A program made the translations under genes and the position numbers. Source: Camarhynchus parvulus (lineage: Eukaryota; Chordata; Aves; Passeriformes; Thraupidae). From it: 64,000 nucleotides of DNA. Numbering within the stretch: position 1 is the first letter of the stretch; each line of letters begins with the position of its first letter. A model generated the notes under the pieces. That model ran no database searches. It had not been told where the DNA came from and was given only the letters and a program-made list of their open reading frames with translations. This document shows positions 50,291 through 60,404 of this stretch, piece after piece. The stretch is from NCBI RefSeq assembly GCF_901933205.1, contig NC_044585.1:5828001-5892000 (forward strand), given 5' to 3'.

Positions 50291-52824
50291 CCTTACAATG
50301 ACATCTATTAAATACATTTTCCCCTGAAGACTGTGATCTGACCAACAACCAGTTTGCACTGTTTGTATTTTTATTTTATTACAAAATCACCATGTTCATA
50401 TTATCTTTCCACTTCTCTAATTTCAAGCTTTTTCTTAAAATACAGTACAAGAGGCACTGAATTACAGAAATCCCACACTCTGGCATTACATGGATTTCAC
50501 TTGAGATGCTGCCATCCTTCCTTCCCTGAAGTTAAAATTAAAGCAACAAACTTGACTGGTTAGTCTCCAGTAATGTGTAAGTTTAGCAGAGGCAAACTTG
50601 TTTCCTCTGTGCCATCAGAAGCATTCCTGATGGCCACCCAGCCCCTTTCCCCCTGCCAAGACACAGAGGAGGCCTGGCACAGCATGGAGCAGTTCTTATG
50701 GGAAAAAAAATTGCAAGTTCCCCTGAAATGCTGCATCCTGCATGCCTCAAAGGACAGCTGCTACCTTCTCACTTGCAAAAATGTGACCCCAGCCAGTCAA
50801 TCTACAGCACTAATGCTGTCAGATACCCTCCCACTCACCACTTCTGATGGTCAAAGCCATTGAAATGCAGTGACTTCCCCTCTGCCTCAAAAGGGGATGT
50901 GCTTTGCTTTTGCTCCAGGAAGTTTTAGGGAGGGTGCTTTGGGTTTTGCAGTTTTTGGTGAGGGTACAACCCAAGCTGTTTTAGGTAAACACAGAGGTAG
51001 CAGGAGTCCATGTGTAACCACAGAGGAAGCGAGCACAAATAGGCAAATGTTCTGAATAATAGCAGTGCAGATGCACATGGAAACTTGCTTGAATTCACTT
51101 GGACTCCTTTCCCCCTTTCTTGTCCAACCAGTCAAAGGATAGGGAACATCCCAAGCCTCTGGCATATGGTATTAGATGCTCTGGGCAGAAAACTGATAAG
51201 TCTTTTGAAATGGAACAGTTGGTGTCATGTAGCAGAGGTCCCACTTCACTGACCTGTCAAAATTTGGAAGGGAGAAGAAGGTTTTATTTATTACAAGTGA
51301 AACAGAGAAACTGGGGTGCTTAATCAGTCATTTGCCTCTAATGGGAGTGGAAGGGTTTGCTGGTTTGGTGGGCTGTGGCCATGGCTTCTGTTCTGTTAAG
51401 GAAGAACTCTTCTGCAACTTTCAGAAAGCCATATAAACATCTCAGAAAAGGTTACATGAATATGCCAGAGACACAACTGTAAGTCATAGATTACTAATTA
51501 AGAAAGCATTGTGAGATCTTTGAATTGAAAGGATGTCTTTTCTGGATAGGCAAGTATTTTCATTGCATACTCCAATGATCAGTGTTTCAGCAAGACCCTT
51601 AAAATATATTTTCCTTCCATGACTGTCCTCTATGGTTAGTTACACCTCCATGCACGATTTCAAGTACTACAGCTCTATCAGAAGTACTAGTTTTCTCTGC
51701 ATTTGGTTCCACTTGCAAGACTCTGAATTATTAGTACGGCATTCAGTTTGAAATCCTCTTGCACAACTAACAGGGTGAAATATTAGAAAATAGCAGTTAC
51801 TGTTGTTGATTTTCTGTTCATTAAATGCTAGTGGAAATTCAGCCCATCTTCAAAATATCATGGCTTTACACAGGCAGTGGTGGAGAGGTACAGACACATG
51901 AAATTATTTTTCCAGATTCAAACAATCCATCAGTGGCAAACAAATTCTCGTACTCAGTTCTGCTTTAGCTGCCAAAACAGAAATTGTCAGAAGGATGCTG
52001 ATGGTCCTCTCTCCGCATTCAGGTCACTTTTTCCCTCACTCAGGAGCTGAGGAATATCAATACAACAATTAAACCCATCACCTTACAAGCAGCAACCAGA
52101 AACTGGGAGACCCAGCCTGACTGGAATAAACCAGCTAACTACAGCTGCTAAAAAGAGGTCCACACTTGGGCAAATACTCAAGACATTCCTTCTGCAAGGC
52201 ACCACCCATAATAACAGGCCAACAGTCTCAAGCACCTCTGCATTTGGATGGATATGCAGAACCACATACATTAAACTGCTTTTCTTGGAGCTCATTTAAG
52301 AATGCTGCCAGCTTGTAAACAGCAGAGTCAGTTTTGCTGCCAACACAATTTCTACCTAGAGCAAACGGAAGTGCTTTTCCAAGAATTTCCAAGACTGTTG
52401 CGTCACGCCGTGCGCTGGCATTGCACCATGCAACCCGAGGAGGGAAGACGCAAAAATACAAGCTGCTGCTTGGTGCATCCTGAAGGGAATTATTTAGAGG
52501 CATTTACTTATTTTCAGGAAGAGACTGACAGTGCAGAACAGACCTTCCAAAAACTCCCAGTGCTCCCTGCAGGGGAATATAGTCTCATTAATACTTCCAG
52601 TGCTGTAGCAAAAAGGGAGTTATTTTTATAGCTGGCGTGTTTCAATTTTCATTACAATTTTGAAAGCCTTGTTTGATAAGGTACAGTGGAGACTAAGAAA
52701 TGTAGCATTTCTGAATGACTAGAGAGATTTCTTTAGCCTCCCTCCCCTGTCATGGGTTTTGCAAAATCCTAAAGCATTACTCCTTTGGCAACTTTACCAT
52801 TTTGAAGCTTTATTAGAATTATGT
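50291..52824. other. non-coding stretch, no gene seen
   Basis: No gene was recognised. Open frames reach 109 codons (52302-52631, plus). A small cluster of CpGs at 52398-52450 (GTTGCGTCACGCCGTGCGCT) stands out from AT-rich flanks but is only about 50 bases. Confidence 0.55.
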
Positions 52825-53055
52825 GTATGATGACAGCATTTACAGAGTGTTGCTAGGGTCAGGGTCCCATTATGCAAACTTTTAAATATGATGAGCATTT
52901 GTAAGATAAATACACAAAACAAACCAAGGACATCATATTCTTCATACTTTAAAGATGAAGAAAACTGAACTTGCTTAACTTCCTTCATGACCATAGCATG
53001 GGAAGTTTAAATCAGGGATGGAAGCAGAGTTCCTTGGACCACAAGCTCACACAGA
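52825..53055 (-). repeat. ancient MIR/L3-like element, longest relic
   Basis: From left to right: GTGTTGCTAGGGTCAGGGTC, CCATTATGCAAAC (3' segment, antisense); then CATACTTTAAAGATGAAGAA, AACTGAACTTGCTTAACTTC (core, antisense of 'CTCAGTTTCCTCATCTGTAAAATG'); then TAAATCAGGGATGGAAGCAG, AGTTCCTTGGACC (head side). The order over about 230 bases is that of a minus-strand amniote MIR/L3 element, diverged throughout. Confidence 0.55.
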
Positions 53056-54057
53056 AGAATCAAATGTGGGCAAATATTCAACCACTGCATCAATTAATAA
53101 AAGGAAACGCTTGTAACCAAGCTTTCTGGGTAAAACTTTTCAAGTCATACTTTACAATACTTTTAAGAAACACTCAGCCAAACATCACTCTGCTGACATC
53201 TGAAGAATTTCAAGAGAACTCTCACTCTCATGCCAAAATTCCCTTTATTGAGCATTCTGGTACTATGGTTCTGGCTATGTACACTTCATAGCTGTGCACA
53301 CAAATTTATAATTTTTAGTCGATTCCTTGCCATCTACAACTTTGGTAGATATTTTCCCTGCCTAGAACGACATCCATGTTTTTCTCTGAAGACTGGGCAT
53401 AATCATGTCATTAATATCACATTATCAAAGAACATTTGAGCTGCCCAGAAAAGAACAAAGAGCTTTTTTCAAGGACTTGAGGAGTTTGATGCAAAAAGTT
53501 CCACATGAGGACTGTTCTGGATACTTTATAGAGGTAAACAGAAACTAGGAATAACAAAGCACCTTACCCATCCAGGGACAGGGGAAACAACATTAAATAA
53601 AAACAGCACAAGTTTAAGTCTCACTACACACTGTCATAATTTCAAACCTTCTTTTAAACAGGTCTTGTTTCAAAAAAGCATTCTTCAATTATATGTCTTT
53701 CCTGGTGAAGTTTTGAGGACAATTTGTCCCTCCACAGAAGAAGCCACTACTTTACTGCTCCATCCACTCTGGGCAGTTAACTAACCCTTTGCACCAGGAG
53801 CCTCTTGCAAAGGGACAGAGAGGCTGTTTTTTCAGTTTAGTTCAATAACCACTTCTTTCAGACTGCAGAAAGCAACTGAGATTTGAGGAGGGGCAGAAAG
53901 GCAGGAAAGCTGACTTCCCTCCAAATGAAAACTAGGTGTTAGAAACTAGTATCTGCTAGTTCCAAACTCAGAAAAGAGCAACAAAAATAGAAAATAATCT
54001 GTTCCCTTTTGCTCAAAGAACACTTCCTTTGCTTTGCATTTAAATTGGAGCTGAATA
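53056..54057. other. non-coding stretch, no gene seen
   Basis: Unique-looking DNA. Open frames are 106 codons or shorter and unrecognised. Confidence 0.55.
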
Positions 54058-54105
54058 AAAATCACAGAATAAGTCATACAGGAAGCGACCTCAGGAGGTC
54101 ATCAC
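54058..54105 (-). mobile_element. CR1 LINE 3'-terminal scrap
   Basis: AAAATCACAGAATAAGTCAT, ACAGGAAGCGACCTCAGGAG, GTCATC is the reverse complement of the last 45 or so bases of a CR1 ('GATGACCTCCAGAGGTCCCTTCCAACC...ATTCTGTGATT'). Only the tail is present, as expected for a severely 5'-truncated copy. It is older than the copy at 5457 judging by the number of mismatches. Confidence 0.7.
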
Positions 54106-57100
54106 AAAGTATTTTGATCAGAAAGAATTTTACAAATATTTTTATTTAACACTTCAAAATCTTCAGGTTTAGCATTTCATTGAATTTAATGCTATATAAG
54201 AAGTTTCTTGAGTCACTTCTCAGAAACAATAACATAGTAAATTAATTTTGTTTCTGATTTGCATGTTGAATCATAGCCTGAATGTGTTAACCCTGTCCTT
54301 CTGCTTAACATGAAATTTACTTTAAAGTTATCTTAGTTGCACATCAACATGTTTTAATAGGTACAGAGCAGCAAGATCCAGTCTTTCTACTGGAGAGTAA
54401 CTACCACATAGACAAACAAGCAAGCTTTAAAATAAGGTTTCTTGTTGGCTGATTTCAATTCTCAGTTAAAACTGGCAATGCAAATTACTCTATTCTGTTC
54501 TTTATCAAACAAGAGAAAAGATTTCCAAACTGTCAAACTGGCTGGTGGCATCTTGACAGCAGATGGAAATGCAGTAAGTGCATGGCAGTGTGTACTGCCA
54601 CTACATGGCAGTGTCTTCATGTGACTCCAAGAAAACTGAATCCCCTCACTGAATGGCTCTTTATACAACAGGAAATGAGCACACATTTAGGGGAAGGAAT
54701 CTGCTGTACACCCCTGTCATCTTAAACGGGTCCAGGGATGAATGGGACCAGCCCAGCATGAAGAGCAGTCAGGTTGTTTACCATGAGGCCTCTCCCCAGC
54801 CACTCCATCGTGTATCTCTTTTTACACTCATGGCAAAGGACTGCTCTGAAGACAATTTTATCTTGCACAGTGTTTGGTTCAGTGGGGGAAGGGAGAGGAT
54901 AGGGCAAACTGATGTATTATGGAAAGCCATCCCCTCTTCCTTTACCCAGGGGACTGAAGGACAGCAAATGCCTCAGGCCAGCGCACTGACATGAAATGTT
55001 TCCTACCTCCCATCCAGAACCTGGGTGAGGACAACACTGACACATTTTTCCATCCAGTATCTAAAGCTGGAACAACAAGAGGGGCTGTTCCTAACTCCTG
55101 CACAGATCTCTCAGAACACCTAGCAACAGAAGCAAGAAATTTGCCCTGTTTTCGGGGATGCTTTCATTGTGAGGGATCCCTGGTGATGTTTTGAGCAGGA
55201 AACCAATCCCTGCACTTCTTTAAACTTTTCTTACTGCCAGTTGAAGATTCAGACCCTTCTTCTCCCAGCTTAGCTGTCAGTGCATGTCTTCTGACAGTTT
55301 CTGCAGGACAGCTCAGTTTGTCTTTTCTCCATTAGAGAGAGTGAGTGAAGGACGCTTCCTACAATTGGTCCATTTCCAAATGCCTGCTTGAGGTTTTTAG
55401 TTGGAAAGATCACTCTTCAGCCCCTTCAAATCCGCAGGGTGCACATCCGAAAATGTGATATAATACATATGTAATCCTGGATAAACTCCATTCCCCACCC
55501 CTTTCCATTAAGTAAAATCAGTAACTAGAATCCCTGTTTAGGATCTGTGATTACAAGGATCACAGTCCGCCCTACCCTGGTCAAACAATACGGGCTCTAG
55601 GAAAGCATGAGAGCCATCATTTCAATAAAGCAAAACCTTGTTGCTTCCACTCCAGAACAGCTGACTTGAAGTGCATGCTAGGCTGTGCTTATTAACAAAA
55701 TGAGAAATCTGATACATAGAAAGAAAACACTATGTGAGGATTAATCCTGGATTGCAGTTTGTGGCCAGCACTGGGCCATCATCCAAACACAGATGAAAAA
55801 GAACAGAATTTCTCCCACCTGTCACTTACAGCAGGTACAGCTATTGCTGTGTTGTAGCCTCATCCTTTACAGCTATTTTAACAACTCATTTTGTATCAGC
55901 TTAAAATTCAGGATTGACCTCACTGTTTCATTTCTTCCTTGTTTCGTGGGAGCCAGCACTGGAGGGTAAATTTTCTTTCCAGGAATTACAAACAAGCGTG
56001 AGTAACTTACAAGTTTGGACAGCTAGCACAATACACGTATGCTTCAAGGAAAGAAACCCAGCTTAAAACCAGCTGGAACCTGGGGATGCTAACTGAACAA
56101 GAAAATACAACTCTCAGGAACATCTTTTTAACATTGTCCTGCTGCTTTTGAGAGAAGTAAGCACACTGTCACTGCTGATTGCAAGAGACCTGAACAAACC
56201 AGCGCAGTTTCTTTGCCAATGAACTCCTGCACAGCAGAGTGAAATCCCTATTGCAAAGCATTGTCCTTGCTCTCGATAGTACAGCAAGACAAAAACCACT
56301 ATAAGAAGGCCTAATGGCTCAGTCATTGGTGTTCAATACACACCAAACCAAAGGAGTCATCTTTATTTTTTTAAAATATATTCTCCTGCTTATGGTTGGG
56401 TTGACACTCTGTTGTTGCAATGCCACAGCTGAGCCCTGTTAATTTTTCTCCAAGCCCAGCAGGGAAGGCATGTCTGCTGATGCTGAAATGGGCCCTTCCC
56501 ATTGAGCTTCGCCTGTCACAATGCAGCCAATATAATGGCTATGGCACAAATGTGATTCTGCTTTCTTCCACTCCAACACCACATTTGCTGCAGCTCTGAA
56601 ATGTCACTTTGTGGCAATGTTCTTCTCTGGCTGTTGGCAGAAGCTGCAATGTTGTTCATGCACTTTATCAGTCAGATTTGGTTAGGGTATGGGAAACCTG
56701 GTTTTCTGTAGAGAAAACATGGCAACTTCTTCCTACCAATAGCTCTGGCTGTCGAGCTGTGATATGTTCATCAGACTGGATGACAGGGTTAAATGCTGCA
56801 GTCAGCACAAACAGTTCTGATAGGAAGGCAAATGCACCTCGGTTTTCAAACATCATCCCATTTCCCTACATCTATCATCAAAAAAGGCAGCAGGGGCTCA
56901 AAGAATAGCCACATACTATTTTCTGCAAGGTCAGAGGAATGCACAACATACACTTTATGTTTGGCAGCTCTTAATTACTATGGGCTGTAAAGATGCTAGA
57001 AAACGACAACTCTCATTGCAAGATCTGCTGTTCACAACTTCAAATTTCATGCTGTGATCACCAATTTTGGGCTGTGGTGGCTGTTTTAGAGAGTTTAAAT

Positions 57101-57769
57101 CCATTACACAGCCAAACTGCTTAGCATTATGTTGTTTTCTAGTTATTTTAAACAACTAATCAAAATAAATTGAACATGTACCCTTCTGGAACAAGGCCTC
57201 TCACCTTCTCTTTCTCTCCTCTCTCCCCCCATCCCTTGTCACACATCGGCTTCTGCCAAACAATTCAGCACTGACACTACAGCACATCACGTGATACCAA
57301 GTGCTTCAAGCATCTTGCAATACTTATTACTATCTACACATCCATAAGTCATTCCACCCAGAAATGTGAATACTAACATGAGCTATTTCCTTATGCATTA
57401 AAGATTTAGAGCTCTCCCAGATCCTTGGAAGAAGCTTGTCCCCTGAAATACTGAAAAATCATCCCTTTTATGTGTGTGTCTCATCTGCATTTCACGTAGA
57501 TTAGGAAGCATGACATAAGGAAAACCTGCCATATCCTCATACTCTCCCATTCCTCCTGCTTACGCTCCTGCGGCCACACAAGTCTGTCGTGATTAAGCAA
57601 TGGATTTTAGATGTCAGAGAACAAGGCACTTACACAGGGTGTCCTTACCCATGTTAGAATGGAAAGTAACAAATGTAAGAGGTTGCTTATTCTTAATGCT
57701 GATCTCCTCCAGAGCTAAAATGATATGTCAGTAGCAGGTGTCAAGTTTGAAGACCCCCCTCCCCTCCTC
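54106..57769. other. non-coding stretch, no gene seen
   Basis: No gene was recognised; the longest frame is 113 codons (54653-54994, plus). A faint MIR-like phrase at about 57290-57380 is too diverged to call. Confidence 0.55.
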
Positions 57770-57787
57770 TTTTTTTTTTTTTTTTTT
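57770..57787. repeat. poly-T run (18) beside an A-rich stretch
   Basis: A C/T-rich lead (CCCCCCTCCCCTCCTC) runs into 18 T and then AAAAAATATAA, a long pyrimidine tract of about 35 bases in total. Confidence 0.85.
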
Positions 57788-58440
57788 AAAAAATATAACA
57801 AAGGGCACACAGAATTGACCTAATGGGTCAACCATCAAAAGTTAAACTGATTTAAATAATTAGACCTAGAATGTCAGGCACCACTGCAAATAATTGCTCA
57901 TAATGCTTTTAGGATTAGATTGCTAATGAAAAGGCGCAAAAAGGAGGCCATTTGCAGTTGTGGAAATAAGTCAATTTTCTTTCCATATGTCATTTTCCTC
58001 ATGTAGACTTGCTGTGAAATCTTAAGGAGTCATTTACAGCTTTCTCTCCAGAGCCGCTGTAGTATATACAATAATTCTGAGTAATAAAAAATAGCAATAA
58101 GTCATCTTGAAATATTAGTTGTTTATACACTGTATTTATCAAGCATAGCAAACATCTGCTCATAGTTCTGACATTTTCCAATGAAAGTGACTATTGCATA
58201 TTGTTTTCCTCTTAATTTCTGGAAAAACATGGGAGCTATTCAAATATAAACAGCATTCCGCAACAAATTTAAACCAGTTTTGGTCAAAGGACAGTTCATT
58301 AGCAGAATGTAATTCTGATGCTCTTAACTGGTTTCTGGCTGCTCTCTCAGATTTTTTCTAACAACTAAGTAATACCCTGAGTGATTTCGGTAACCGTCTG
58401 CTAAAACACTGGGTTCCATATATAATTCACTAATTCTGTG
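57788..58440. promoter_or_regulatory. AT-rich complex block bordering the CpG island; enhancer candidate
   Basis: About 650 bases of complex AT-rich DNA adjoin the CpG island with an abrupt composition change at about 58450. It contains many homeobox/POU/SOX-core-like words: TTTAAATAATTAG, CAAATAATTGC, GGATTAGATTGCTAATG (bicoid/OTX-core plus TAAT) and TATTGCATATTGTTTTCC (an octamer-like half beside ATTGTT). This texture is typical of conserved promoter-proximal regulatory DNA, but conservation cannot be judged here. Downstream of the candidate minus-strand exon, it would be intronic. Confidence 0.25.
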
Positions 58441-58715
58441 TAAAGGTGTGTATACCCCCGCCCCACTCGCACATTCTAACGCCAAGTTACCCGTCTCTGG
58501 AAGCGCCCAGGCCACCCGAGTTCTCAAAGGTTGCGGATTTCGCAGCAGAAAGATTCGAGCCCGTGTGTACATCCGCGTTCCCCGGGCGGCGGCGGGGCCG
58601 GGCACGGTGTCCGGAGCCCCCGGGAGGAGCGCGGCTGGCGGCCCCGATAACGGGGGGCGCGCCGAGAGCCGCCCACCGCCGCCGTGCCCACTTCCACCTG
58701 GGACCCGGCCAAGCA

Positions 58716-58734
58716 GAAGTCAATAATTGACTTC
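58716..58734. promoter_or_regulatory. perfect 9-bp palindrome, HNF1-like, in the CpG island
   Basis: GAAGTCAAT-A-ATTGACTTC: two perfect 9-base arms around one central base. The core GTCAATAATTGAC differs from the HNF1 dimer consensus GTTAATNATTAAC by one symmetric change per half-site. An AT-rich palindrome is conspicuous inside GC-rich DNA. It could bind a homeodomain or other dimeric factor; which one is inference. Confidence 0.6.
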
Positions 58735-59088
58735 CCGCCGGCTCTCGCCCCGTACCAAAGGGGCCGGGCGCGGGCTGGGCGCTGCGGGCACCGCGGGGCT
58801 CCCGGGCCGCGCACCGCGCAGGGGGCCGGCACGCAGCCTCCCCCGCCCCCACTCCCCCCGCCGGCTTCGCTTTGCTTTTAAATGCAACCAGAAAAACACA
58901 AAAAGCCCGGCTTCCCCCGCCGCCGAGCTGGCACCGGCACCGGCGCGCCGGGAGATGCAGAGCCCGGTCCGGCTCCGCGGCGCCGTGCTCCCGGGACCGG
59001 GCAGCCGCGGGCAGCAACCAGCCCTCTCGGTTCCCTCAATTGCGATGTCGAGCGCCTCGGCAATAATTCTGCCAGCCCGGACGTACAA

Positions 59089-59108
59089 TTTTTTTTTTTT
59101 CTTTTTTT
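59089..59108. repeat. T12-C-T7 run inside the CpG island
   Basis: ATTTTTTTTTTTTC followed by seven T. It may be the A-tail of an old minus-strand insertion or a poly(dA:dT) nucleosome-excluding tract. I see no recognisable repeat attached. Confidence 0.85.
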
Positions 59109-59411
59109 CAAACCGAGTGGACAGCTCTACGCTGGCTAGCGCGGCCGGGGAACGTGCATTTCCTGCGGGGCACAAAGCCGGCGGGCAGGGTCCGGGGAGC
59201 CCCTGGCCGCGGGAGGGTGCGCGATCCTGCTCCGTCCATTGCGTCCCAGATGGGGCCGTAACAAAAGCCAGAGACCCGCAGAGACGGGCAGAGCGAGCGG
59301 GGCCAGCGGGTCCTTCCCTCCGCGATCCCGAGCGGCCGAGGGGGGCGGCGGGGAAGGGGGGAGCCAGGGCAAAAGTTCACCGCGGTCCCGGTAGGGCAGG
59401 GGGTGCTCGGT

Positions 59412-59440
59412 GGGGCTGGGGCCGGCGCTGGGGCTGGGGG
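59412..59440 (+). other. G-quadruplex motif
   Basis: GGGG-CT-GGGG-CCGGCGCT-GGGG-CT-GGGGG on the plus strand gives four runs of at least four G with loops of 2, 8 and 2. This satisfies the usual G4 pattern with room to spare. If the island is transcribed leftward, the G4 lies on the template strand. Confidence 0.75.
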
Positions 59441-59610
59441 ATGCCGGCCTGGCTCGTCGCCTCGCAGCCCGGCGGATGGACCGCGGGGGGCGGGAAGAAG
59501 GCGATGCAAGTCCCCGGAGCCCCTTTCCTGCCCTCTCCTCCACAATGCGGCCAGATCCCCGGCACAAACACGCCCCCCGGCACCCCGGAGCTCCGCTCCC
59601 TCCTTTCGGG

Positions 59611-59641
59611 GAAAAAATAAAATCAAATAAAATACAATACG
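59611..59641. other. A/T-rich insertion in the CpG island
   Basis: About 30 bases made of AAAAAATAAAATC, AAATAAAATAC, AATAC sit between two very GC-rich lobes. It may act as a nucleosome-free or TATA-like stretch. On the minus strand just to its right is a fair splice donor TCAA|GTGAGC (59647/59646). Confidence 0.6.
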
Positions 59642-60340
59642 GCTCACTTGAAGGGACGAGTGGGGATGGGGAGCAGGCGGCTGCTCCAGGGCCGGTAAGC
59701 CCCACGCTGGCCGGCCCCGGCGGGCAGCAGCTGCGGCCCCCCGGCCCGATCCCACTGCCGCCGGGGAAGGGGCAGCGCACACCCGTGCGCACACACACAA
59801 ATGGCACGGGAGGAGGGGAAAGTTTCCAGCCGCTTCAACCAAATAACCAACATTTGCAAGCTCCAGACAGGCACGGTGGCCGGCACACCGATGCACGCCC
59901 CGGCCCCCGAAGCAACGGGGCAGCGCGCCCGGAGAGCGAGGGGAGGGGGCCCAGGGCACGGAGAGAGGGGGGCAAGAGCAGAGAAACCATCTCGGGCGTT
60001 TTCAATGGAAGTACCGCCGGTGCCGGGCACGGTTGATGTAGGGCAGGGAACAAGGGGACACCCGCGCCACCCCGGCGACTCTCCCGAGCGGACCCGTGCA
60101 GATGGGCAAATCACCGGGGCTGCAAATAAAGAGCGGGGGAGCGGGGCTGGGCTGCACCGCGGAGCCCGGCAGCGCCCGACCGCCCCGCGGGACCCGCGCC
60201 CCCGCCCGCGCCCCGCGCCGCGTTACCTTCTTATTGCATCTGGAGCAGTAGCTTTTCTTCCCTTTCCCCTCTCCTCCTCTCCCTCTCCTGTCCTCTCGGT
60301 TTATACCAGCCTGTTCCTCATCTCACAGCCTTCCTCCCAG

Positions 60341-60350
60341 CGCCATCTTG
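60341..60350 (-). promoter_or_regulatory. YY1-type motif
   Basis: The minus strand reads CAAGATGGCG, matching the AANATGGCG core of the YY1 site found just downstream of many CpG-type transcription starts. The motif is strand-biased in such promoters, and here it supports leftward transcription. Confidence 0.6.
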
Positions 60351-60358
60351 CAAGCTTG

Positions 60359-60364
60359 TGACGT
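60359..60364. promoter_or_regulatory. ATF/CREB half-site
   Basis: TGACGT on plus, ACGTCA on minus, 9 bases to the right of the YY1-type motif. It is a CRE half-site in a promoter-like position. Short motif, so moderate support only. Confidence 0.4.
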
Positions 60365-60374
60365 TGGGAGCCGC

Positions 60375-60387
60375 TCACCCCTGACCC
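60375..60387 (-). promoter_or_regulatory. DR1-like nuclear-receptor site
   Basis: The minus strand reads GGGTCA-G-GGGTGA, two AGGTCA-like half-sites in direct repeat with one spacer base, the DR1 arrangement used by RXR heterodimers, HNF4 and COUP-TF. Each half-site has one or two mismatches from AGGTCA. Confidence 0.45.
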
Positions 60388-60404
60388 ACATTTGAATAGA
60401 AGCC

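Larger units (their letters stand above)
60227..60365 (-). other. candidate non-coding first exon of an unidentified minus-strand gene
   Basis: On the minus strand the YY1-type motif CAAGATGGCG (60350-60341) is followed by about 115 bases, largely purine-rich, ending at the donor GAAG|GTAACG (60227/60226). YY1 motifs of this orientation typically lie within the first 30 bases after the start site, so the start would fall near 60350-60385. Three short reading frames occur: ATG at 60346 (7 codons then TGA, with A at -3 and G at +4), ATG at 60321 (6 codons then TAA) and ATG at 60239 (2 codons then TAA). None runs into the donor, so the exon would be 5' leader only. The donor lacks G at +5, which lowers confidence. 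If real, the following intron spans the rest of the window to the left. The gene is unknown. Confidence 0.35.
58450..60400. promoter_or_regulatory. CpG island, promoter of an unidentified gene
   Basis: Nearly 2 kb of very GC-rich DNA with abundant CpG and many GGGCGG/CCGCCC-like words, flanked on both sides by AT-leaning DNA where CpG is rare. In birds, as in other vertebrates, this marks an unmethylated promoter. The right edge (60220-60390) carries the best start-site signals: a YY1-type motif, a TGACGT half-site, a DR1-like site and a splice donor, all consistent with minus-strand transcription. Three AT-rich insertions interrupt the island: the palindrome at 58716, the T12-C-T7 run at 59089-59108, and an A/T tract at 59611-59640. 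Several long open frames inside it (up to 297 codons, both strands) are explained by scarcity of stop codons in GC-rich sequence. The gene itself cannot be named. Confidence 0.9.

Noticed and set aside
58727..59620. 297-codon plus-strand open frame (and the 283-codon minus frame at 59108-59959)
   Set aside because: Both lie inside the CpG island, where stop codons are scarce; they overlap on opposite strands, have Pro/Arg/Gly/Ala-rich composition dictated by GC content and show no domain.
59410..60361. Further long frames in the island (208, 186, 223 and 156 codons)
   Set aside because: Same GC effect; mutually overlapping in all frames, so they cannot all be real and none is favoured.
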